Origin: an uncultured Ruminococcus sp.
GTDB lineage: Bacteria > Bacillota > Clostridia > Oscillospirales > Ruminococcaceae
DNA length: 61,750 nucleotides
Assembly (NCBI GenBank): GCA_944388405.1
Contig: CALXIQ010000002.1
Coordinates: forward strand, 1 to 61,750
Reading direction: 5' to 3'
Each line of letters starts with the position of its first letter. The first letter of the stretch is position 1. This document shows positions 25,701-34,144 of this stretch, piece after piece. Below the pieces are notes generated by a model. It was not told the DNA's origin. It made no database searches and was given only the letters and a program-made list of their open reading frames with translations. The position numbers were made by a program, and so were the translations under genes.

Positions 25701-28700
25701 TCTTTCTATTGTGTCAACGAATAAGGAAGCTCCGGTGGAGTCAAAGCCTATCGGCAGAATTGATTATCTTCATACGGACGGGCGTGTTCGTGAGAGTATC
25801 GAATACACAAGTCCCTATCAGCTTGAAAAGGACATTAAGGAAGAAAATTACTACGGCGTTCCGATGAAAATTGTTCTGTATAAGGACAGGGACGGAACAA
25901 CTATTCCGCAGGACTTTATTTCTCAGCTTGATCCGCCGCCGCAGGGCGTTGAGATTATCGACAGCCCATATCTGAAATCTTCCCTTGATATTGCAAAGGA
26001 GATTATTGACGAATACTGTCGAGAAGAATTTGAGCGTGACGAAGATGCGGACTATTCCAACCTTTCCGAAGTCAATGTGGCATACACAACCACCGAAGAT
26101 GACAAGCACGAAATTCAGGCGAATGTCAACCTTGTAGACTTCAAGATTGAAACCCTTGTGGACGGTATGGTTATCCGCACCGAGCAGTATGACAGTCTTG
26201 AGGATATGACCGAGCGAGGTCTGAAGAACCTTTCCTTTGATGACCTTGTTTACCTGTCCGAAGAAGAACTTGAGCGTGTGGAAAAGGCTTCTGCCCCCGT
26301 TATTCCTGCTTGGGAGCAGCCAAAGAAAAGCAAGGTGCAATCCTTTGACCTGCATCCTGAAATTCCTATGTCCGAGCGACACAACTTTGACCTTTCCAAC
26401 AACGAGATTACGGAGGTAAACAAAAAAGAGCGTTTCCACCGAAACTATGCGGCGATTACGGTCTTGAAAAGATGTCAGGAGGAAAACCGATTTGCTACAC
26501 CTGACGAGCAGAAAATCTTGTCGAGATATGTCGGTTGGGGCGGTATTCCCGAAGCATTTGATGAACGAGCAGGAGCTTGGCACACCGAGTATGCGATGCT
26601 CAAAAATATCCTGACTCCTGAAGAATATGAGTCGGCAAGAGAAAGCACCCTGACTGCTTTCTACACTCCGCCTACAGTTATTAAAGCCGTATATAAGGCT
26701 ATGGAGCAGTTAGGTTTTCGTGAGGGTAATATCTTGGAGCCTTCCTGCGGTATCGGTCATTTTATCGGTATGCTGCCGGAGTCAATGAGGGAAAGTAAGA
26801 TTTACGGCGTGGAGCTTGACACTGTTTCGGCGGGTATCGCACAGCAGCTTTATCAAAAATCCTCTATTGCCGCACAGGGCTTTGAGGAGGCTAATCTCCC
26901 CGACAGCTTCTTTGACGCCGTTGTGGGTAATGTGCCGTTTGGGGATTTCAAAGTTCCCGATAAGAGATATGACAAGTACAAGTTCCTGATCCACGACTAC
27001 TTCTTTGCAAAGTCCCTTGATAAACTTCGACCGGGCGGCGTTATGGCGCTTATCACGAGCAAAGGGACGATGGACAAGGAAAATCCCGCAGTCCGAAAGT
27101 ATATCGCACAGAGAGCCGACCTGCTCGGCGCTATCCGTCTGCCGAATAACACCTTCAAGGGTAATGCCGGAACGGAAGTCGTTTCGGACATTCTCATTCT
27201 GCAAAAGCGTGACCGCATTGTAGATATTGAGCCTGATTGGGTGCATCTTGGCACAGACGAAAACGGCATTACGATGAACAGCTACTTTGTAGAGCATCCC
27301 GAAATGATACTCGGTGAGATGAAAATGGTATCGGGGCGTTTCGGTCCCGAACCCTCCTGTGTACCGTATGAGGGCGCTGACCTTGCAGAGCAGCTCAGTG
27401 AAGCCGTTGCAAACATTCACGGTGAGATTACGGCTTATGAAGTGGAAGATGAACTCACCGAAGAAGATAATTCCATTCCCGCCGATCCGACCGTTAGAAA
27501 CTTTTCCTATACGCTCGTGGACGGCAAAATCTATTTCCGTGAAAACAGCCGTATGGCTCCCGTAGATGTGTCCGCCACCGCTGAAAACCGCATTAAGGGT
27601 ATGATTGCGATCCGTGACTGCGTCAGGAACCTGATTGAGTTACAGACCGAAGATTACCCCGACTCGGCAATCAAGGAGGAACAGGCAAAGCTAAACAGCC
27701 TCTATGATACCTTCACGGCGAAGTACGGTCTTATAAACAGCCGTGCCAATTCTTCTGCTTTCTCACAGGACAGCTCCTTCTCTTTACTCTCGGCTCTTGA
27801 AGTCTTGGGCGATGACGGGACTCTGGAAAAGAAAGCGGATATGTTCTATAAGAGGACAATTAAACCCCATACCCCTGTTACCTCGGTAGACACTACGAGC
27901 GAAGCGCTTGCCGTATCTATGGGCGAAAAAGCCCGTATTGATATGGAATATATGTGTGAGCTTAGTGGAAAAACCGAGGAAGAAATCTTTGCCGACCTTA
28001 AAGGTGTTATTTTCTTAAACCCAATGTACGGGTACGGGAACAGTACCGAAGCAAAGTATCTTATGGCTGACGAATATCTCTCCGGCAATGTCCGTGAGAA
28101 GCTTGCCTGGGCAAAGAAATCGGCACAGCTTTCACCTGAAGAATACAGTATCAATGTGGAAGCGCTCCAAAAGGTGCAGCCGAAAGACCTGACGGCAAGT
28201 GAGATTTCTGTCCGACTCGGTGCGACTTGGCTTCCGCCTGAGATTGTAGAGCAGTTTGTGTTTGAGTTCTTGGGGACGCCGAGATATGCACAGTGGAACA
28301 TCAAAATCCATTTTTCCGAGTACACGGGAGAATGGAATATCGAGGGCAAATCTTACGACCGAGGAAATGTCAAAGCGTACAGTACCTACGGCACAAGCCG
28401 TATCAATGCGTACAAGATTATCGAGGAAACGCTGAACCTGAAGGATGTGCGTATCTTCGATTATGAGGAAGATGCAGACGGCAAAAAGAAAGCAATCCTG
28501 AATAAAAAGGAAACTGCTATCGCTCAGGCAAAGCAGGAGCTTATTAAGCAGGGCTTTCAGGACTGGATATGGTCTGATCCTGAGCGCAGAGAAAGACTAT
28601 GCAAGCTCTACAACGAAAAGTTCAACAGTATTCGTCCCCGTGAGTACGACGGAAGCCATATTACCTTTAACGGTATGAACCCCGAAATTGAATTGCGGGA

Positions 28701-31164
28701 ACACCAAAGAAATGCGGTAGCGCATATCCTTTACGGCGGTAATACGCTTCTTGCACACGCAGTCGGCGCAGGCAAAACCTTTGAAATGACGGCGGCTGCT
28801 ATGGAGTCGAAACGGCTCGGATTATGCAGTAAATCACTGTTCGTAGTCCCGAATCACCTCACCGAGCAATGGGCGTCGGAGTTCTTGCAGCTCTATCCGT
28901 CCGCAAATATTTTGGTGGCTACGAAAAAGGACTTTGAAACCAAAAACCGCAAAAGATTCTGCGGTCGAATTGCTACGGGCGACTACGACGCTATCATTAT
29001 CGGTCATTCTCAGTTTGAGAAAATCCCAATGAGCATTGAACGGCAGAGAGCTATCCTTGAACAGCAGCTTGAAGAAGTCACTAATGGCATTGCAGACCTG
29101 AAAAGAAACCGAGGAGATAATTTCTCGGTCAAGCAGTTGGAGCGCACGAAGAAGTCCGTGAAGCAGAAGCTCGACAAGCTCAACGACCAGTCCAAAAAGG
29201 ACGATGTTGTGACCTTTGAGGAACTCGGTGTGGACAGGCTTTTCATTGATGAGAGCCACTACTACAAGAACCTTTTCCTCTATACCAAAATGAGGAATGT
29301 CGGTGGTATCGCACAGACCGAAGCTCAGAAATCCAGCGACCTTTTTATGAAGTGCCGCTATCTTGACGAGATTACGGGCGGCCGTGGTACGGTGTTTGCA
29401 ACCGGAACTCCGATCTCCAATTCTATGGTGGAGCTTTACACAATTCAGAGATACTTGCAGTACAACACCCTTGTGAAAAATAATCTGCAACACTTTGATG
29501 CGTGGGCTTCTACCTTTGGCGAAACCGTTACGGCGGTGGAGCTGACACCCGAAGGAACAGGCTACCGAGCAAAGACAAGGTTTGCAAGGTTCTACAACCT
29601 ACCTGAGCTGATGGCGATGTTCAAAGAGGTTGCGGACATTAAAACCGCAGATATGCTTGACTTACCCGTGCCGAAAGCAGTTTATCACAACATCTCGGTT
29701 AAGCCGTCTGAAATCCAAAAGCAGATGGTAGCCGAGCTTGCAGAGCGAGCAGAAAAAGTCCGCAACGGTATGGTGGACGCAAGCGTAGATAATATGCTGA
29801 AAATCACCAACGATGGCAGAAAGCTGGCTCTTGACCAACGACTGATTAACCCAATGCTCCCCGACTTTGAGGGCAGTAAGCTGAACGCCTGTGTGGACGC
29901 AATGTTTGAAACTTGGGAAAATGGAAAGGAAAAACGGCTGACGCAGTTATTCTTCTGTGACCTTTCCACTCCGAAAAACGACGGCAATTTCTCCGTGTAC
30001 GATGACATTCGCAAGAAACTCATAGAGCGTGGAGTACCCGCCGAGGAAATCAAATTTATACACGAAGCCGACACCGAAACAAAGAAACTTGAACTCTTTA
30101 AGAAGGTTCGCAAAGGTGATGTCCGTATCTTAATGGGCAGCACCGCTAAGATGGGAGCCGGCACGAATGTGCAGAACAAACTTGCCGCATCCAGCGACCT
30201 TGACTGCCCTTGGCGACCTTCCGATTTGGAACAGCGTCTCGGCAGAAGTATCCGTCAGGGCAACGAAAACCTTGAGGTTGATATTTACCGCTTCGTGACC
30301 GAGGAAACCTTCGACGCTTACCTCTATCAGCTTGTGGAGGGCAAGCAGAAGTTCGCTTCGCAGATTATGACGAGCAAATCGCCCGTCCGTTCCTGCGAGG
30401 ATATTGACGAAACCGCATTGTCCTATGCTGAAATCAAAATGCTTGCGACGGGCAATCCGTATATCAAAGAGAAAATGGACTTGGATATTCAGGTGCAGAA
30501 ACTGCGTTTGCTTAAATCCAACTTCCTCTCTGAAAAATATGCTCTTGAAGATAAGATCATCAAGTTCTATCCGCAGGAAATCGCAAGACGGACTGACACG
30601 ATTGAGGGCTTGAAATCCGATATTGAGAGAGCAAAACAGCACCCGAAACCGCTTGACGATAGTTTTATCGGAATGACGGTCAAGGGTGTTTTTTATTCCG
30701 AGAAAGCGGACGCCGGTAATGCAATTCTTGATGCGTGTCAGGCTATGACGAGTCCCGATCCGGTTCCTCTCGGAGAGTACCGTGGCTTTCAGACAGAGCT
30801 GTCCTTTGACACCTTTGAAAAGGAATATAAGGTCAAGCTCAAGGGCGAACTCGGTTATGCTGTGTCGCTCGGTACGGACACCTTCGGCAACATTACCCGT
30901 TTGGATAACGCCCTTGAGGGACTTCCGAAGCGTTTGGAAATAAACGAACAGGAGCTTGACAATGTCAAAAAGCAGTTTGAAACGGCAAAGGTCGATGTGG
31001 AAAAACCGTTCAATCAGGAAGAAGAACTCAAAACCAAAACCGCAAGGCTAAACGAACTCAACGCACTTCTCAATGTGGATAAGCGTGAGAATGAGATTGT
31101 CGGCGGCGAGCCTGATGAGGGAGACGAAGAACCGACGCCGAAAAGCAAAGACCGTGAACGATGA
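22729..31164 (+). CDS. Large ICE polyprotein: methylase-like and SNF2/DEAD helicase with MutS-I-like domain
   Basis: 2811 residues. Residues 1-260: conserved ICE N-terminal domain. Residues 279-396: acidic low-complexity linker overprinted by tnpV. Residues about 900-985: a MutS domain I-like fold (DSLVLYQVGDFFEAYGEDA). Near 1336-1400: N6-methylase-like EPSCGIGHFIG and GNVPFGD (Val replaces the usual Pro, so methylation is doubtful). Near 2009: helicase Walker A HAVGAGKTFEM. Near 2172: FIDESHYYKN (DEAH-box position). Near 2501: motif VI QRLGRSIRQGN. Probably handles transferred or replicating DNA and may protect it. AAGGAGG precedes the ATG. One of the largest genes of such elements; no frameshift seen. 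Confidence 0.92.
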   Translation: MARKYDLISELYDRTCKTVVSSPQNWEAFLTSACRNYKLRFDEQLLVFAQRPDATAVLEIERWNGTFGRWVNRGATGIAVFDDDASRSRQRLIHYFDISDTHPSKYSRPVPIWEMKPEYEQEITETLESTFGTLDNSQSLADAVMSAAQNAAEDNLPDYTRDLLYSVNDSFLEELDEDNISTIYRKVVTNSVAYMMMERLGIDTEEYFEREDFEDIINFNTPGTLNALGFATSDIAEMGLTEIAKTVMSLERQNRIIAENRKPDYNIGRNQNTERSPQNERADIHDAGRLQTAQFGAAGTAGSADGTVLTNEGEVPEREPQGAVLQSPDELQAERASDADRTDGDRNGGTPDERDGGEGGLDREPESDGYDELGSEDEQPEEPSSGNRDEGSNLRLEYYDRSNEDRSLPFFGHDDTIREILATTPHLKATKDEIRAFYESVADEDKRTEYIKGIFNNDYTEVILGDGRRVGYKTYQNVLQLWEGNYLSRTKQSFYDWGVIAKHFEAMRLLGELQDTMKPLPSMDGQMSLMLNYEAEVTKPSAFSFSQEIIDAVLTRGSGVSEGKFRIYEQFQKSLSKKENVDFLKNEYGWGGSYPVITGTGIDEQHDGKGIKISKNVNGEEVKVLLNWNQVEKRIGELIKLDRYLNPKEKELYPEWLEQHEIRRAEAAEERRKREILSTAPPEKKEPEPSNEIYEYHLGNTVYLGANEYEILSFDNDRVMLYDTQFPLFNKEMTRAEFDQKVQENPMNDHLKVKVLPAEEITDNTKVRISLDSGNDLVHWIYFNPDANAGGQYVSGDLSFSVFEELIEQYDIANHPENTDRFVADLEEMSDQFVADINTPFFMEAENDYEMDCDYTEFTPENILKIHKDIQEFETEHQSELNRMAGQNEPNALPVYDRVREPYRSYLAVKAENPDSLVLYQVGDFFEAYGEDAQKVAEALDLVMTSRAISDSERVPMVGFPQHALETYMNMLTDRGFDLTVSIVDGSERKVLSIVSTNKEAPVESKPIGRIDYLHTDGRVRESIEYTSPYQLEKDIKEENYYGVPMKIVLYKDRDGTTIPQDFISQLDPPPQGVEIIDSPYLKSSLDIAKEIIDEYCREEFERDEDADYSNLSEVNVAYTTTEDDKHEIQANVNLVDFKIETLVDGMVIRTEQYDSLEDMTERGLKNLSFDDLVYLSEEELERVEKASAPVIPAWEQPKKSKVQSFDLHPEIPMSERHNFDLSNNEITEVNKKERFHRNYAAITVLKRCQEENRFATPDEQKILSRYVGWGGIPEAFDERAGAWHTEYAMLKNILTPEEYESARESTLTAFYTPPTVIKAVYKAMEQLGFREGNILEPSCGIGHFIGMLPESMRESKIYGVELDTVSAGIAQQLYQKSSIAAQGFEEANLPDSFFDAVVGNVPFGDFKVPDKRYDKYKFLIHDYFFAKSLDKLRPGGVMALITSKGTMDKENPAVRKYIAQRADLLGAIRLPNNTFKGNAGTEVVSDILILQKRDRIVDIEPDWVHLGTDENGITMNSYFVEHPEMILGEMKMVSGRFGPEPSCVPYEGADLAEQLSEAVANIHGEITAYEVEDELTEEDNSIPADPTVRNFSYTLVDGKIYFRENSRMAPVDVSATAENRIKGMIAIRDCVRNLIELQTEDYPDSAIKEEQAKLNSLYDTFTAKYGLINSRANSSAFSQDSSFSLLSALEVLGDDGTLEKKADMFYKRTIKPHTPVTSVDTTSEALAVSMGEKARIDMEYMCELSGKTEEEIFADLKGVIFLNPMYGYGNSTEAKYLMADEYLSGNVREKLAWAKKSAQLSPEEYSINVEALQKVQPKDLTASEISVRLGATWLPPEIVEQFVFEFLGTPRYAQWNIKIHFSEYTGEWNIEGKSYDRGNVKAYSTYGTSRINAYKIIEETLNLKDVRIFDYEEDADGKKKAILNKKETAIAQAKQELIKQGFQDWIWSDPERRERLCKLYNEKFNSIRPREYDGSHITFNGMNPEIELREHQRNAVAHILYGGNTLLAHAVGAGKTFEMTAAAMESKRLGLCSKSLFVVPNHLTEQWASEFLQLYPSANILVATKKDFETKNRKRFCGRIATGDYDAIIIGHSQFEKIPMSIERQRAILEQQLEEVTNGIADLKRNRGDNFSVKQLERTKKSVKQKLDKLNDQSKKDDVVTFEELGVDRLFIDESHYYKNLFLYTKMRNVGGIAQTEAQKSSDLFMKCRYLDEITGGRGTVFATGTPISNSMVELYTIQRYLQYNTLVKNNLQHFDAWASTFGETVTAVELTPEGTGYRAKTRFARFYNLPELMAMFKEVADIKTADMLDLPVPKAVYHNISVKPSEIQKQMVAELAERAEKVRNGMVDASVDNMLKITNDGRKLALDQRLINPMLPDFEGSKLNACVDAMFETWENGKEKRLTQLFFCDLSTPKNDGNFSVYDDIRKKLIERGVPAEEIKFIHEADTETKKLELFKKVRKGDVRILMGSTAKMGAGTNVQNKLAASSDLDCPWRPSDLEQRLGRSIRQGNENLEVDIYRFVTEETFDAYLYQLVEGKQKFASQIMTSKSPVRSCEDIDETALSYAEIKMLATGNPYIKEKMDLDIQVQKLRLLKSNFLSEKYALEDKIIKFYPQEIARRTDTIEGLKSDIERAKQHPKPLDDSFIGMTVKGVFYSEKADAGNAILDACQAMTSPDPVPLGEYRGFQTELSFDTFEKEYKVKLKGELGYAVSLGTDTFGNITRLDNALEGLPKRLEINEQELDNVKKQFETAKVDVEKPFNQEEELKTKTARLNELNALLNVDKRENEIVGGEPDEGDEEPTPKSKDRER
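23564..23917 (+). CDS. tnpV: TnpV-family protein encoded out of frame inside the helicase gene
   Basis: 117 residues starting at ATG 23564, preceded by AGAAAGGAG at good spacing. The whole protein follows the TnpV pattern known from Tn4451-type and other Clostridia elements: LTYTMQGDYRLPNLELPEQ near the N-terminus, KYLKENRKVLYYNLLTSCKL, and MMSWVRKMNNLKSRVQEIVM near the end. It lies entirely within codons 279-396 of the 2811-aa gene in a different frame, where the host frame is a low-complexity Glu/Gly/Asp linker. TnpV proteins accompany transposition or conjugation genes; their activity is not defined. Genuine dual coding is the simplest reading. Confidence 0.85.
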   Translation: MNELTYTMQGDYRLPNLELPEQPEAPMGRYSRMRAKYLKENRKVLYYNLLTSCKLSEHLTQIEQTATEMEERLTKEMAAKEGLTESLKATDMMSWVRKMNNLKSRVQEIVMKEVIFA

Positions 31165-31179
31165 AAGGAGTTGATGAAA

Positions 31180-31512
31180 ATGGCGGTTGATTATAACGAT
31201 CTGCTCTATGAAAAGGCGCAGAAAGAATACGATGATCTGATTGCCGAGCTGAAAGAATTGCCGAGTGAACAGGTCATTGAGAGAGCTTATGAGAAAGTCA
31301 TAAAGGAAAACATTCTTTGCATTTTGGAGGATAGCCAGCGTGATCAGAAAGAAGCAAAGGCACTGTACCTCGAAAAATACCCGTTGGACAGGGCGTATCA
31401 GGACTGGCTCAAATCGGATGTATCCGAGACAGCTATGCTGCGTGACTCGATTGACGATACTGCCAAAGATGTTGTAAAAGAGCGCAGAGAAAAACAGCGC
31501 GAAAGCAGGTGA
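31180..31512 (+). CDS. DUF3848-like small helical protein
   Basis: 110 residues from ATG 31180 (MAVDYNDLLYEKAQKEYDDL), nine bases after AAAGGAG; closer upstream starts (31171, 31174) leave too little space. It is all helical: YDDLIAELKELPSEQVIERA, KEALYLEKYPLDRAYQDWL, and a charged end. The pattern matches the DUF3848 proteins that often follow the large ICE helicase or form one of its domains. Role unknown, probably an adaptor. Five bases separate it from the toprim gene. Confidence 0.78.
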   Translation: MAVDYNDLLYEKAQKEYDDLIAELKELPSEQVIERAYEKVIKENILCILEDSQRDQKEAKALYLEKYPLDRAYQDWLKSDVSETAMLRDSIDDTAKDVVKERREKQRESR

Positions 31513-31517
31513 AGTAA

Positions 31518-32471
31518 ATGCCGTATATTGCGCCGGAGGTTATTACGGAAGCAAGGCGGATGGATTTACTCACTTACCTGAGAGCCTATGAGCCGAATGA
31601 GCTTGTGAGGTTTTCCGGTAACACCTACACCACCCGCACTCACGACAGCTTGAAGATTTCCAACGGCAAATGGATGTGGTGGTCAAGAGGTATCGGGGGC
31701 AATTCTGCCCTCGATTATCTCGTGAAGGTCAAAGGTCTTTCCTTTCTTGAAGCCGTAGAAACGATTATGGGTTGCAAGGTTGCACTTCCGACCGATTACT
31801 GCACTCCCAAAAAAGAAACGCCAAAAGAACTCAAACTGCCCCCTAAAAGTGCTTCCACAGATAGAATTACAGAGTACCTTTTTAGCAGGGGCATCGACTA
31901 TGAAATCATCACGCACTGCATACAAAAGGAGCTGATTTTTGAGAGCCTGCCATATCATAATGCTGTGTTTGTAGGTAAAGACGAGAAAGGAACACCACGC
32001 TATGCCGCCTACCGAGCCACCAACAAATCAAGACTTATGGGTGACGCATCGGGAAGTGACAAGCACTATTCTTTCCGTCTTAAAGGCTCAAACAATTCGG
32101 AAGTCCACCTGTTTGAATGTGCGATTGACGCTCTTTCCTATGGGACTTTAATCAAAATGAACGGAGGTAATTGGAGAAAAGAAAACCTTGTTTCCCTTGC
32201 CGGTGTTTACGCACCGAGAGAAAAAATCGAAGAAAGCAAAGTTCCCGCAGCGGTGGAAGGGTTCTTGAAAAGCCACCCGGACATCAAGCGGATCGTGCTT
32301 CACTTCGATAATGATGAGGTCGGAAGAAAAGCGACGCAGGCGCTTCAAATCATTTTGTCCGACCGCTACGAAGTCATTGACAGTCCACCGAAATTCGGCA
32401 AGGACTTCAATGACTTTCTTTGTATGAAATTAGGAATTTACAAATCAAAGCAAAGGAGTTTTGAACGATGA
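31518..32471 (+). CDS. DUF3991/toprim-domain protein
   Basis: 317 residues. The N-terminal half has the DUF3991 pattern (DLLTYLRAYEPNELVRFSGN, MWWSRGIGGNSALDYLVKVK), a degenerate primase-type zinc-finger region. The C-terminal half is a toprim fold: HLFECAIDALSY with the conserved Glu, LSLAGVY, and IVLHFDNDEVGRKA with the DxD-like acidic pair. Toprim-DUF3991 proteins are expected to act as primases or nick-handling enzymes in element replication or transfer. ATG 31518 after AGGTGA. The stop overlaps the next ATG (ATGA). Confidence 0.88.
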   Translation: MPYIAPEVITEARRMDLLTYLRAYEPNELVRFSGNTYTTRTHDSLKISNGKWMWWSRGIGGNSALDYLVKVKGLSFLEAVETIMGCKVALPTDYCTPKKETPKELKLPPKSASTDRITEYLFSRGIDYEIITHCIQKELIFESLPYHNAVFVGKDEKGTPRYAAYRATNKSRLMGDASGSDKHYSFRLKGSNNSEVHLFECAIDALSYGTLIKMNGGNWRKENLVSLAGVYAPREKIEESKVPAAVEGFLKSHPDIKRIVLHFDNDEVGRKATQALQIILSDRYEVIDSPPKFGKDFNDFLCMKLGIYKSKQRSFER

Positions 32472-33538
32472 ATATACGAATTTATCAGGTTAATATGAAG
32501 CGTGACACCAACAATGTCGCCTTTATGAGATACGAGCTTTTGGAAAAGCTACAAGGCAGTCAATCGGTCGATTCCAAAATGTACGATAAGGTTTTTGACG
32601 GCGAGGTGGACTGTCAAACCCTCGAAGATGTGTTTCAGATGTTTAATCTGAACCACCCCGAAGGGTACAAAGACCGTTCGCTTTCGGTGTCCGATGTGGT
32701 GGAAGTTATGGAAGATCCGATGCACCCGCATTGCTTTTATTTCTGCGACAGTGTCGGCTTTAAGCCCATTGATTTTGAGCCGAAGGACTGTCAGCTCGGC
32801 AGGACTTTTACGGATACGGAAAAGAAAAATATGATTTCCGTTCTGCTTGTTGAGCCGAACAAGTACCCGAAGATGATTGAAATTGAGGACAGCCTTGAGG
32901 CAATGCAGAAAATTGTCGGCGGCGATATTGAAGAATATATGCCCTTTGAGGACGAGGTCGCAATCATCTGTAATGATGAAAGCAAGATGAACGGTATGCT
33001 GCCAAACCGTGCCGTTTATGCCGAGCCGGAAACGGTGGAAATGAGCTATCAGGAAATGACGAAACGCTTCCGAGAAGCCGAGAACAACCGTAAGGAACAC
33101 CTCACCGGGTATGTCGTTTTTACCGAGGACAGCTTCGATAAACCGTACAGCGAGGAGTCCAGAACCTATGTAATCAGCTCAAACAATAAAGCGTTTCAGT
33201 CCGGCATGGGCGGCTATTCCATCTATGCTTCCTGCCTTGACGGGACTGATCCCTGCCTGCGTTTGGACGGATATATGTCTGCCGAACACGGCGGCGAGAA
33301 CGGTTGGAAGATTGAAAAGTGTTATATGAAAGAGAACTCCCGTGAAATGCTCGACATCATTTTCGGTCAGTTCTTTATCGCTTATGCACCTATCGAATCG
33401 GAAAACTTTCAGAGTTTGCCGAAGAACCTTGCGGAGAAATACAAGGAGAAATTCAAATATCCCGAACGCATTGCAAAGGTAAACGGCGAGATTGTCGCCG
33501 TTCCTTTTAAGCCTAAAACCAAAGAAGCGGAACGCTGA
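32468..33538 (+). CDS. YodL/DUF3846-containing ICE protein
   Basis: 356 residues. The N-terminal YodL-like domain (about 1-105) shows IRIYQVNMKRDTNNVAFMRY and PMHPHCFYFCDSVGFKPIDF. A DUF3846-like segment (about 120-190) has VEPNKYPKMIEIEDSLEAMQ and VAIICNDESKMNGMLPNRAV. A C-terminal domain (about 215-330) includes YVVFTEDSFDKPYSEESRTY. Such domain strings occur in large polyvalent proteins of phages and conjugative elements; their activity is not known. The start overlaps the toprim stop by four bases. Confidence 0.82.
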   Translation: MNIRIYQVNMKRDTNNVAFMRYELLEKLQGSQSVDSKMYDKVFDGEVDCQTLEDVFQMFNLNHPEGYKDRSLSVSDVVEVMEDPMHPHCFYFCDSVGFKPIDFEPKDCQLGRTFTDTEKKNMISVLLVEPNKYPKMIEIEDSLEAMQKIVGGDIEEYMPFEDEVAIICNDESKMNGMLPNRAVYAEPETVEMSYQEMTKRFREAENNRKEHLTGYVVFTEDSFDKPYSEESRTYVISSNNKAFQSGMGGYSIYASCLDGTDPCLRLDGYMSAEHGGENGWKIEKCYMKENSREMLDIIFGQFFIAYAPIESENFQSLPKNLAEKYKEKFKYPERIAKVNGEIVAVPFKPKTKEAER

Positions 33539-33552
33539 TCTCAAAGAGAAAC

Positions 33553-33646
33553 GGGGCAACCCGGAGAGTCTGCATTATCTTAGCAAGCAGACTGTTTTTA
33601 CTCCTATCGGGCAAAAAACAGTAAATCGCTTGTTAGGGGTTGCCCC
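33553..33646 (+). promoter_or_regulatory. Candidate origin of transfer (nested inverted repeats)
   Basis: Outer arms GGGGCAACCC (33553-33562) and GGGTTGCCCC (33637-33646) are perfect complements. Between them lie AGTCTGC (33567-33573) / GCAGACT (33587-33593) and ACTGTTTTT (33591-33599) / AAAAACAGT (33614-33622). The two inner hairpins share bases and exclude each other. The block sits in the only long gap before mobC and the relaxase, the usual place of oriT. A terminator/antiterminator is the alternative. Confidence 0.55.
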
Positions 33647-33675
33647 TAATACCCCTATAAGAAAGGATTTTCTAT

Positions 33676-33822
33676 ATGACAGAATTTATCTTATTCATCG
33701 TCGGACTTTTGCTTGGCGGCTGTATAGGCGTTGTCTTTATGTGCTGCCTGCAAATCAACCGACTATACAAAACTGATTCTATGAAAAAGGAGGTCGAAGC
33801 AAATGAAAAGAAGAACTGTTAA
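33676..33822 (+). CDS. DUF3789-family small membrane protein
   Basis: 48 residues. MTEFILFIVGLLLGGCIGVV followed by FMCCLQINRLYK is the DUF3789 pattern: one membrane helix with a Gly-rich stretch and a short cytosolic tail. AGAAAGGA precedes ATG 33676. Its last 20 bp overlap mobC. Proteins of this family accompany mobilisation genes in Clostridia elements. Function unknown. Confidence 0.8.
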   Translation: MTEFILFIVGLLLGGCIGVVFMCCLQINRLYKTDSMKKEVEANEKKNC

Positions 33823-34144
33823 GAAGCAGTTTTGGTTTTCCCGTGACGAAGCACAGGACTTGCAGAAGAAAGCCAAGAAAACCTGCCTGACCGAAGCCGC
33901 ACTTGTGAGATTGCTTGTGCGTGGGTACGAGCCGAAGGAGCGACCTGACGAGCGTTTCTATGATGTGATGCGTCAGTTATCCTCTATCGGCAACAACATC
34001 AATCAGCTTGCGGCACAGGCAAACTCACTCAGCTTTGTCGATGCACAGAAACTTCAGAAGGAAGCCGAGCGCTGGCATAAGTTTCAGGCGGATGTGGAGC
34101 GACAGTTTCTCCGTCCCGAAAAGAGTGAGATGAAATGGCAGTAA
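33803..34144 (+). CDS. mobC: MobC relaxosome accessory protein
   Basis: 113 residues. The N-terminal KRRTVKKQFWFSRDEAQDLQ with the following LTEAALVRLLVRGYEP is a ribbon-helix-helix DNA-binding domain. The C-terminus carries the MobC helix, LSSIGNNINQLAAQANSLSF. MobC binds near oriT and helps the relaxase nick. AAAAAGGAGG precedes the start. It overlaps the relaxase gene by 10 bp, so both are made together. Confidence 0.93.
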   Translation: MKRRTVKKQFWFSRDEAQDLQKKAKKTCLTEAALVRLLVRGYEPKERPDERFYDVMRQLSSIGNNINQLAAQANSLSFVDAQKLQKEAERWHKFQADVERQFLRPEKSEMKWQ

